Assembly: GCA_025350385.1 (NCBI GenBank)
Contig: JANXXZ010000174.1
Span: 1-19,171, forward strand
Direction of reading: 5' to 3'
Source of the DNA: Bacteroidales bacterium
GTDB taxonomy: Bacteria; Bacteroidota; Bacteroidia; Bacteroidales; UBA4417
Length of the DNA stretch: 19,171 nt
In this document: in pieces, positions 8,292 to 14,470 of the stretch
How the letters are laid out: each line of letters begins with the position of its first letter
How positions within the stretch are numbered: position 1 is the first letter of the stretch
Notes under the pieces: model-generated
Told to the model about the DNA's origin: nothing
The model's input: only the letters and a program-made list of their open reading frames with translations
Databases searched by the model: none
Program-made: the position numbers and the translations under genes

Positions 8292-10382
8292 ATGAAGCGT
8301 CGTTTTATCGGATTCTGGAAGCATTATTATAATATTAATAAAGGAATTTTCTTTTTACTGGTGCTTATTATCCTGGTTAGTTTATTCCCTCGCGAGGGCA
8401 AATTTAAATATGAATTTCAGCGGGGAAAACCCTGGCAACATGAGGATCTTATAACTCCTTTTAATTTTGCGATTCTGAAGACCGCTTCCGAAATTCAACG
8501 CGAACAGAAAGAAGCCTTAACGGAAGCGTATCTTTTTTTTCGCTTTGATAATGATATAGTAAGGAATGTAAAAGAGCAATTTACTATCAGGTTTGAAACT
8601 GCCTGGAAACAAAAAAAAGGAGAAGCTATTAACCTGGTGGCCCGTGAACAAAAGAATTTGCAGGCAGGTCTTTCAATAATCGATAGTATTTATAAACGCG
8701 GAATTGTTGAAATTTCTCCTGAGGTTGAAAATGTCCCGGTGGATAATAAGATAGCAGTGATCAAAGAGAATGTAGCTGAAATACAGGAATTGCAATACTA
8801 TTTCACCATGCGCTCTGTAAACGATTATATACTTAGGTTTCTTTCGTCTGAGCAGGCAGTGGAAGTAACCTTTATTCTGCCAATACTCCAGGAAAGCATT
8901 GTTCACAATGTATTTTATGATGAGAACTTCACAAAAAATCAACGCGATCAGGTATTGAATAATGTGTCCGTAACCAGAGGAATGATGCAGCAGGGGGAAC
9001 GAGTCATTGCAAAAGGTGAATTGGTTACTGATGCCAAATACCAGGTTCTGCTTTCATTCCGGTATGAATTTGAGAAGCGGTTGGTTGGAACTTCCAACTA
9101 TCCGATGATTTTGATTGGAAGGATCATTTTAGTAGCTATGGCATTATTGGTATTTGCCCTTTTTATGTTCACCTTCAGGCACGATATATTTACAGAAAAC
9201 CGCAATATCGTTCTTCTACTCATGCTGATAACGCTTATGGTATCATCAGCAACACTCATAATAAATCATAATTTAACATATCTCAATGCTGTGCCACTTT
9301 GCCTTGTGCCAATCATTGTCAGGACTTTTTATGATACCCGTCTGGCCTTATTTGTTCACATCATTACGATTATCATACTCGGATTCCTTGTTCCCAACAG
9401 TTTTGAGTTTCTGTTTATGCAGCTTATTACAGGAATTATTGCAATCATCTCGGTAGTTAAGTTAACACGTCGGTCGCAGTTCTTTTTTGCCTCTTTAATG
9501 ATTTTCCTGTCATATTCATTGATATATATTGGAATGATACTCATGCAGGAAGGAAGTCTGACAGATATAAGCCGCTTTAATTTTCTGCTTTTCGGTGTCA
9601 GTGCACTTCTCACGCTCTTTGCTTATCCATTGATATTCTTATTTGAGAAAATGTTCGGGTTGGTGACAGATGTTTCACTTATTGAATATTCGGATACCAA
9701 CAGTAAACTGCTGCGGGAATTGGCTATAAAAGCGCCGGGTACATTTCAGCATTCTCTTATGGTTTCAAACATTGCCGAAGAGGCTGCCCGGGCTATCGGA
9801 GCCAATACATTACTTGCCCGCACTGGAGCGCTTTATCATGATATTGGGAAAATGGATATGCCAATGTATTTTATTGAAAATCAGGCTGGTGGTTTTAATC
9901 CGCACAATGAACTCTCGTATGAAGAAAGTGCCCGGATCATCACCAGCCATGTACTACAGGGAGTTGAAAAAGCCAGGATCTACAAATTACCCGAAACGAT
10001 TATTGATTTTATCCGGACACATCACGGAACGCGGTATACCCGGTATTTTTATGACAAATTTCTGGCGGAATTCCCGGGTGAACAGGCAGATGAAGCTTCA
10101 TTCAGGTACAGGGGACCTAAGCCGTTTTCAAAAGAAACATCCTTATTGATGATGGCCGACTCCGTTGAAGCTGCTTCACGGACGATAAAATTCCCTACAG
10201 AACAACAAATTGATGATTTGGTTGAAAAGGTAATTGAAGATCAGATGGTAGGAAATCAATTTCGTAACTCTGATCTTACCTTGAAGGATATTTCAACTGT
10301 AAAAAGAATTATTAAGAAGAAATTGCTTAGTATCTATCATATCAGGATTGAATATCCGGTGAGTTCACGTTCTCATCTATAG
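8292..10382 (+). CDS. 7TM-HD (HDIG) membrane phosphohydrolase, PgpH-like
   Basis: This 696-residue protein has the PgpH domain order. One N-terminal membrane helix (about residues 18-33) is followed by a large extracytoplasmic 7TMR-HDED-type domain (about 34-268), a bundle of membrane helices (about 271-455), and a cytoplasmic HD domain (about 480-640). Metal-binding residues are visible: H487 in FQHSLMVSN, H516-D517 in YHDIGKMDMP, H553 in TSHV, H577-H578 in THHGT and D623 in MMADSVEA. Characterised members (Listeria PgpH) hydrolyse cyclic di-AMP, so c-di-AMP turnover is the best prediction, untested in this lineage. Only the HD domain would be cytoplasmic; the outer domain may sense an envelope signal. 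The last 41 bases overlap the opposite-strand WbqC-like gene. The gene is divergent from a cell-wall peptidase. Confidence 0.93.
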   Translation: MKRRFIGFWKHYYNINKGIFFLLVLIILVSLFPREGKFKYEFQRGKPWQHEDLITPFNFAILKTASEIQREQKEALTEAYLFFRFDNDIVRNVKEQFTIRFETAWKQKKGEAINLVAREQKNLQAGLSIIDSIYKRGIVEISPEVENVPVDNKIAVIKENVAEIQELQYYFTMRSVNDYILRFLSSEQAVEVTFILPILQESIVHNVFYDENFTKNQRDQVLNNVSVTRGMMQQGERVIAKGELVTDAKYQVLLSFRYEFEKRLVGTSNYPMILIGRIILVAMALLVFALFMFTFRHDIFTENRNIVLLLMLITLMVSSATLIINHNLTYLNAVPLCLVPIIVRTFYDTRLALFVHIITIIILGFLVPNSFEFLFMQLITGIIAIISVVKLTRRSQFFFASLMIFLSYSLIYIGMILMQEGSLTDISRFNFLLFGVSALLTLFAYPLIFLFEKMFGLVTDVSLIEYSDTNSKLLRELAIKAPGTFQHSLMVSNIAEEAARAIGANTLLARTGALYHDIGKMDMPMYFIENQAGGFNPHNELSYEESARIITSHVLQGVEKARIYKLPETIIDFIRTHHGTRYTRYFYDKFLAEFPGEQADEASFRYRGPKPFSKETSLLMMADSVEAASRTIKFPTEQQIDDLVEKVIEDQMVGNQFRNSDLTLKDISTVKRIIKKKLLSIYHIRIEYPVSSRSHL

Positions 10383-11019
10383 ATGTTGTCCCGTTTAATT
10401 TTAGGTTTCTCAGGTATTCAGCAGATCCGGCTCCTTCATTAAATAACAGGTCAATAATGCTCAGGTCGGGAAGAAACCCATACATGGGTTCAAAAGCCTG
10501 TATATACCTTGGGAAATTAACTAACCCGAATGAAGCCGGTGGTTTCTTTGGGTGAATCAGGAACCGGAAATCAGGTTGGATAAGAGGTTCATACTTACTG
10601 GTAACATTAAACCTGATATCTTTTCTATTTATTATCCTTGCGATGATCAGGAGTATGTCGATGTTGAACTCAACCAGAGAGTTATATTTCTTATAAAATA
10701 TTGGTTCCAGGATATCTTTATAGAATAGGAAATAGGGCGTATTATTATATGCCGATTCGATAGACCTCCAATGCACAAGCTGCCAGTTTTTACTATTATC
10801 GATCCTGATTTCAGAAGTCAGTGTGTGATTACCGTTTACCTTAATAACTGGTATTGATAAGGAAAGCAGCCCGTTCGCCCCATAGATGTGGCAGCGGTTA
10901 CGATAGGTTTGTTTCGGATAGGTCTCATTATATTCCAGTAAAATGTCACCGGATTTGACGGCAACTGCCCACCACGAAACCGGCGGTAAATATGCTGTCG
11001 GTAATATTACCTGGGTCAT
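10342..11019 (-). CDS. WbqC-family protein
   Basis: This protein has 225 residues from the ATG at 11019. The pattern ILPTAYLPPVSWWAVAV near the start, YPKQTYRNRCHIYGANG, and WRSIESAYNNTPYFLFYKDI are hallmarks of the WbqC family, widespread in Bacteroidota and sometimes found in polysaccharide loci. The biochemical role is not established. An in-frame ATG at 11064 would add 15 residues, but that extension overlaps a TAnnTTTG element (11044-11051) and abuts the terminator of the thioredoxin gene, so I prefer the inner start. The 3' end overlaps the tail of the 7TM-HD gene by 41 bases in convergent orientation. No glycan biosynthesis genes adjoin it. Confidence 0.85.
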   Translation of the reverse strand: MTQVILPTAYLPPVSWWAVAVKSGDILLEYNETYPKQTYRNRCHIYGANGLLSLSIPVIKVNGNHTLTSEIRIDNSKNWQLVHWRSIESAYNNTPYFLFYKDILEPIFYKKYNSLVEFNIDILLIIARIINRKDIRFNVTSKYEPLIQPDFRFLIHPKKPPASFGLVNFPRYIQAFEPMYGFLPDLSIIDLLFNEGAGSAEYLRNLKLNGTTSIDENVNSPDIQS

Positions 11020-11043
11020 GAAATATTTATTTTTATCTGACTG

Positions 11044-11051
11044 CAAATGTA
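11044..11051 (-). promoter_or_regulatory. Putative Bacteroidota -7 element for the WbqC-like gene
   Basis: The minus strand reads TACATTTG, a perfect TAnnTTTG match, 24 bases before the ATG at 11019 and just after the preceding terminator. No clear -33 element is visible. Its position argues for the 11019 start. Confidence 0.4.
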
Positions 11052-11064
11052 ATTTTAAAAGCAT

Positions 11065-11089
11065 AAAAAAAGGCAGCTTTGGGCTGCCT
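11065..11089 (-). terminator. Rho-independent terminator after the thioredoxin operon
   Basis: A 7-bp perfect stem (11071-11077 paired with 11083-11089, AGGCAGC/GCTGCCT) encloses a 5-base loop. On the minus strand it is followed by a run of T (11065-11070). It lies 24 bases past the stop of the thioredoxin gene that ends at 11113. Confidence 0.85.
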
Positions 11090-11112
11090 GTATGGGAAGT
11101 TTAAGAAGATTA

Positions 11113-11481
11113 CTAGTTAGTTAGAAGAAGAACATCATTTATTGCATCTTTTAACGCTTGTTTAGGTAAAGCCCCCGCTGCCATCTGGGGCTTTCCATCC
11201 ATCGGGCAGAAAAGCATTGAAGGGATGCTTCGGATCCCGAACGCAGCCGCAAGTTCCTGCTCGGCTTCAGTATCAACTTTATATATATTGATCTTACCGT
11301 CGTACTCTTTTGACAGCTCTTCAAGTATTGGTGCTACCATTTTACAGGGTCCGCACCAGTCAGCATAAAAATCAATGAGGCAAGGAATCTTGCCTTCGTA
11401 TTTCCATTCTTCGTTGGTTTCAAAATTGAAAACTTTTTCCAGGAAAGTTTCTTTAGTCAGATGTTCCATTTTATTTTTCAT
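11113..11481 (-). CDS. Cytoplasmic thioredoxin
   Basis: This is a 122-residue thioredoxin-fold protein without signal peptide. The active site is DWCGPCKMVAPI (C43, C46), the buried Asp is in LIDFYADW, and the cis-proline is in IRSIPSM (P87). It should reduce protein disulfides in the cytoplasm. Two cysteines beyond the active site, C34 in IPCLIDF and C92 in FCPMDGKPQM, are at the same places in the neighbouring lipoprotein thioredoxin. FCPM sits where ordinary thioredoxins have a short strand before the GALPK turn. The ATG at 11481 is 37 bases after the neighbour's stop; an in-frame ATG four codons later (MEHLTK) is an alternative. The two genes form a likely operon closed by the terminator at 11065-11089. 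Confidence 0.92.
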   Translation of the reverse strand: MKNKMEHLTKETFLEKVFNFETNEEWKYEGKIPCLIDFYADWCGPCKMVAPILEELSKEYDGKINIYKVDTEAEQELAAAFGIRSIPSMLFCPMDGKPQMAAGALPKQALKDAINDVLLLTN

Positions 11482-11518
11482 TTAAAGAGTTATTTTAATT
11501 GTAGATTTTGTGAAAGTA

Positions 11519-12049
11519 TTAAGGCTGCACTTTTTTACCCAGCAACACTTCATTTACTGCTTTTTCAAACGCTTCTTTTGGCAGTGCCCCCTGGGTCATT
11601 TGTGGTTTTCCTGTCATAGGACAGAACAAGACAGTCGGAATGCTACGGATTCCAAAAAACTGCGACAGTTCCTTTTCTTTATCCGTATTTATCTTATAAA
11701 CAATAATTTGTCCTTTGTATTTTTCAGCCAGTTCAGCCATAATCGGAGCTACCATTTTACATGGCCTGCACCAATCGGCATAAAAATCAATTATGCAAGG
11801 TTTGTCACCACTGTATACCCAATTGTTAGGACTTTTTTCGAAGTCATATACTTTTAATAAGAATTCAGCCTTCGTAAGATGAATTGGTTCACTTCCAACG
11901 CTTGATCCGGTAGAATTCTCTGGTTGTGCTGATGTTGCCTGGCCAGCTACTACATTGTTTAAAGCTGCCTGGTCAGGTTTTACTGCCCCGCTGCAACTGC
12001 CTAACAAGCATATGAAGAGTGCTGCTGCCGGAATGAATGTCATTTTCAT
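11519..12049 (-). CDS. Thioredoxin-domain lipoprotein with WCRPC active site
   Basis: From the ATG at 12049 this is 176 residues; the upstream frame is open for 36 more codons but reads poorly as protein. The start gives a lipoprotein signal, MKMTFIPAAALFICLLGSC, with the lipidated Cys at 19. A low-complexity linker (about 20-55) leads to a thioredoxin domain (about 57-172) with active site ADWCRPCKMVAPI (C94, C97) and cis-proline in IRSIPTV. Arg replaces the usual Gly between the cysteines, which could shift the redox potential. No acidic run follows the lipid Cys, so a periplasm-facing rather than surface-exposed location is likely. It is a close paralogue of the next gene, sharing DFYADWC, PCKMVAPI, FGIRSIP, GKPQM and GALPK, suggesting local duplication plus acquisition of an export signal. 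Confidence 0.88.
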   Translation of the reverse strand: MKMTFIPAAALFICLLGSCSGAVKPDQAALNNVVAGQATSAQPENSTGSSVGSEPIHLTKAEFLLKVYDFEKSPNNWVYSGDKPCIIDFYADWCRPCKMVAPIMAELAEKYKGQIIVYKINTDKEKELSQFFGIRSIPTVLFCPMTGKPQMTQGALPKEAFEKAVNEVLLGKKVQP

Positions 12050-12091
12050 TTTATAGTTAATTAAAGTTAGGTACTCAATTATTTTCAGCGA

Positions 12092-12099
12092 CAAAGATA
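12092..12099 (-). promoter_or_regulatory. Putative -7 element for the thioredoxin operon
   Basis: The minus strand reads TATCTTTG, a perfect TAnnTTTG match, 42 bases before the lipoprotein thioredoxin ATG. It lies upstream of that ATG and inside the longer open frame, supporting the 12049 start. No clear -33 partner is seen. Confidence 0.38.
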
Positions 12100-12142
12100 T
12101 ACAATAATTTAAAAGTATCGCATAAATATCATTTATTTGTAG

Positions 12143-12150
12143 TAACTTTG
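12143..12150 (+). promoter_or_regulatory. Putative -7 element for the zinc-ribbon gene
   Basis: TAACTTTG is a perfect TAnnTTTG match located 31 bases before the ATG at 12182, back-to-back with the thioredoxin element. There is no convincing -33 element. Confidence 0.33.
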
Positions 12151-12181
12151 TCAACAATATTTATACCACAGAATTCAGTTT

Positions 12182-12601
12182 ATGGAAAATACGGTAATTG
12201 ATCTGCGGAAAATCTTCATTTCGATGGACACCAGCCATTTTAAAGAGACATTTAGCAGCGAAGAAAAATGTCTTGAAATTCTGGCATCCGCTAAATGGCA
12301 GAATGGATTTGTATGTCATAAATGCGGAGGTACAAAGTATGGACACGGGAAAACTCAGTATGCCCGGCGTTGCACTAGTTGTAAGAAAGAAGAATCGGTT
12401 ACCGCGCATACAATTTTTCATCATTGCCGAATTCCTTTGCCGCTGGCATTCGAAATCGCCTACCTGGTATGTGGTACTCCGGGAATTGCTGCCTCAAATC
12501 TTTCACAAATGCTCGATACCAGGCATATGACTTGCCTGAATTTTAAAAAAAGGATATTGGAATGTGTTGCCTCACATGGTAACCTTGCCAAAGCAATATG
12601 A
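12182..12601 (+). CDS. Stand-alone IS1595-type zinc-ribbon/HTH protein lacking the DDE transposase domain
   Basis: This 139-residue protein matches the N-terminal part of IS1595/ISXO2-like transposases. A zinc ribbon has two CxxC knuckles (C45-C48 in FVCHKCGG and C64-C67 in RRCTSCKKEES). A helical region follows (IFHHCRIPLPLAFEIAYLV, then ASNLSQMLDTRHMTCLNFKK) that in full-length transposases leads into the DDE domain. Here the frame ends after about 139 residues. The next 188 bases show no recognisable continuation in any frame, and I see no terminal inverted repeats or target-site duplication. It is either a decayed transposase remnant or a retained DNA-binding protein. The intact frame, a conventional ATG and an upstream TAnnTTTG element favour a real gene, but function is unknown. 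It is divergent from the thioredoxin operon. Confidence 0.7.
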   Translation: MENTVIDLRKIFISMDTSHFKETFSSEEKCLEILASAKWQNGFVCHKCGGTKYGHGKTQYARRCTSCKKEESVTAHTIFHHCRIPLPLAFEIAYLVCGTPGIAASNLSQMLDTRHMTCLNFKKRILECVASHGNLAKAI

Positions 12602-12739
12602 AGAGATGATTGACAGGAACAGCTAACTGCAGCTAGATCCGATTATATCTAAGCCGTACATTTTCTGAACACAATGTATTACAGCTCTTTAGCAGCAGAT
12701 TAATCTAAGCTTGTTATGAAACTGGGATGAGTTACCGGC

Positions 12740-12768
12740 AAAAAAAAGGCTGATCAATTGATCAGCCT
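12740..12768 (-). terminator. Rho-independent terminator of the OmpA/TSP3 gene
   Basis: A perfect 22-base palindrome (12747-12768) is followed on the minus strand by a run of eight T (12740-12747). It lies 21 bases beyond the OmpA stop. There is no T run on the plus side, so it should act in one direction. Confidence 0.88.
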
Positions 12769-12789
12769 CTTCTAAATGACTATATAAGC

Positions 12790-14238
12790 TTATTTGTTGA
12801 TTGCCTTAATTTCAACCCTGCGGTTTTGTGCACGGCCTTCAGCAGTATTGTTATCGGCTGCCGGTTTGGATTCACCAAAGAAGGCTTTCACGAGGCGTGT
12901 CTTTTCAATCTTTCCCTTTTTAACCAGGTAGTTGATCACATAATCGGCACGTTTTTCTGAAAGTTTCATGTTGTAGGCATCAGGTCCCTGTGAGTCAGCA
13001 TACCCTTCGACGGATATACTAACATCCATATGATCTTTCAGGATAGCAGCAACTTCATCCAGGTCTTTTGTATACTTGGTAATAGCAACTGATTTGTTGG
13101 ATGCAAAATAAACAACTTTGAAAAGTTCAAACTTTGGAACTTCCGGGCATCCGAAATTAGCAATTGTACCGGGGACATCTGGGCATTTGTCGTCAATATC
13201 AGCTACACCATCGTTATCCCTGTCCGGGCAACCTTTAAGTTCTTTCTTGCCGGCTTGGGTGGGGCATCTGTCTTCACTATCAATAATGCCATCGCCATCA
13301 GTATCAGGGCATCCTTTGAATTCTGCTTTGCCGGCAACATCTGGACATGCATCATCAATATCGGCAATGCCGTCATTGTCTTTATCAGGGCATCCCTGAA
13401 GTTCTTTCTTTCCAGCCTGGGTCGGGCATCTGTCATCCTTATCGGGAATACCGTCTCCATCAGTATCGGGGCAGCCTTTAAATTCTGGCTTGCCCGCTAC
13501 ATCAGGACATGCATCATCTTTATCGGCAATACCGTCATTATCCTTATCTGGGCATCCTGCAAGTTCAATTTTGCCGGGTACAGTTGGGCAAAGGTCAGTT
13601 TTGTCTGGAACGCCATCTTTATCGGTATCAATATTACCGATGCGGAATTTTATCCCGGCAGTATAATGCATATAATCATTACGCTTATTATCGTTTAATT
13701 TTGGAGTCATGATGAAATCGTAAGCACCCTGAAAATTCAACCCAACTTTTTCAGAAACCCAGAAATTGAATCCAATGCCGGTAACTTGTTTAAAATAGGT
13801 ATTTTTAGATGATCCGTCATCCTTGATGCTTGATGCGCCGATTCCTAAATAAACATATGGATCAAACCAGGAAGTTTCCTTAAGAATATAGCCATTTGCA
13901 AATTTATAAGCGAGATTAACATCAGCAGTCCAGAATTTAGAATCTGACAATTTCTGACCTAAGTTTTCCATAGTAGTTAGCTCAAGTTTGCTTACACCAA
14001 ATTCACCAAGTACACTGAATGATGGATTGATGAAACGTCCTGCAGTAATAGCTGAAGGAAACTTATAACCCTGCCAGTTTGTATATTTAAACTGATCGGG
14101 AACCGAACGGTGGACGGTATTGAAGTCTACCCAATTCCAGTTAAGTCCGACAGCCCATTTGTGGTCTGTATTCTGTGCCGACAAACTGAAAGTTGCCATA
14201 AGTAAAACAATAATTGAAAGAAGAGTAAGCTTTTTCAT
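12790..14238 (-). CDS. OmpA-family outer-membrane protein with thrombospondin type 3 repeats
   Basis: This 482-residue envelope protein starts with a signal peptide (MKKLTLLSIIVLLMATFSLSAQ). An OmpA-like N-terminal barrel (about residues 24-200, ending MHYTAGIKFRIGN) is followed by six consecutive 27-residue TSP3 repeats (204-365) rich in Asp, of the form DxDxDGxxDxxDxCP, which bind calcium in relatives. The C-terminal OmpA domain (about 370-480) carries the peptidoglycan-binding signature in ISVEGYADSQGPDAYN, SEKRADYVINYL and AEGRAQNRRVEI. The predicted role is anchoring the outer membrane to the cell wall through a rigid calcium-bound stalk. The length and layout are normal for Bacteroidota TSP3-OmpA proteins. 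It appears to be a single-gene transcript with its own strong terminator. The start ATG begins the signal peptide. Confidence 0.93.
   Translation of the reverse strand: MKKLTLLSIIVLLMATFSLSAQNTDHKWAVGLNWNWVDFNTVHRSVPDQFKYTNWQGYKFPSAITAGRFINPSFSVLGEFGVSKLELTTMENLGQKLSDSKFWTADVNLAYKFANGYILKETSWFDPYVYLGIGASSIKDDGSSKNTYFKQVTGIGFNFWVSEKVGLNFQGAYDFIMTPKLNDNKRNDYMHYTAGIKFRIGNIDTDKDGVPDKTDLCPTVPGKIELAGCPDKDNDGIADKDDACPDVAGKPEFKGCPDTDGDGIPDKDDRCPTQAGKKELQGCPDKDNDGIADIDDACPDVAGKAEFKGCPDTDGDGIIDSEDRCPTQAGKKELKGCPDRDNDGVADIDDKCPDVPGTIANFGCPEVPKFELFKVVYFASNKSVAITKYTKDLDEVAAILKDHMDVSISVEGYADSQGPDAYNMKLSEKRADYVINYLVKKGKIEKTRLVKAFFGESKPAADNNTAEGRAQNRRVEIKAINK
13144..13629 (-). repeat. Six tandem 81-bp TSP3-coding units in an alternating A/B pattern
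   Basis: Six 27-codon units span residues 204-365 of the OmpA protein with no insertions. After a divergent first unit, type A units (DKDNDGIAD...ACPDVAGK) at 231-257 and 285-311 alternate with type B units (DTDGDGI...RCPTQAGKKEL) at 258-284 and 312-338, and a divergent A-like unit ends the array. The effective repeat is therefore 162 bp. The copies differ at many third positions, so this is not a very recent expansion. Confidence 0.9.
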
Positions 14239-14470
14239 AACTATCTGATTTTGTTTTTAATTTTATTTATTGCCTGGTTGGATGTTATTTGCTTGTTAAT
14301 CAATATTAATGTGATTAGTAACTAATTATTAAAAAAAAACACTTTTACAAGAATGCAAATTTCGTGTTAAATATACGAATATACAATGCCAAAAGAAACA
14401 AAATATTGTTTCCTGTTAATAAATATTTTTAATACATTGATTAACAGTTTAATATGATTTGACTATTTTA
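14239..14470. other. AT-rich gap with several inverted repeats
   Basis: This 232-base gap between the OmpA start and the C10 protease stop is very AT-rich and has no coding frame. It holds TAATCA/TGATTA (14297-14302 and 14312-14317), a terminator-like hairpin (14391-14412), and CTGTTAAT/ATTAACAG arms (14413-14420 and 14440-14447). The OmpA promoter must lie here, but no perfect TAnnTTTG on the minus strand was found. Confidence 0.5.
14391..14412 (-). terminator. Possible terminator after the C10 protease
   Basis: The minus strand folds as GAAACAA-TATT-TTGTTTC (14395-14401 with 14406-14412) followed by four T. The stem is weak and A/T-rich and lies about 60 bases past the stop at 14471, so the call is tentative. 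Confidence 0.4.

Noticed and set aside
11510..11857. 115-codon plus-strand frame opposite the lipoprotein thioredoxin
   Set aside because: It lies antisense to a well-supported thioredoxin gene and has no recognisable domain or start signal.
12602..12789. Search for a DDE transposase remnant after the zinc-ribbon gene
   Set aside because: No frame in these 188 bases reads like a DDE domain, and no terminal inverted repeat was seen; the section only contains the OmpA terminator.
13118..13698. Open frames of 93 and 147 codons on the plus strand across the OmpA repeats
   Set aside because: They are antisense to a clear gene, and their apparent repeats (GHLSSIS-like) are the shadow of the TSP3 units.
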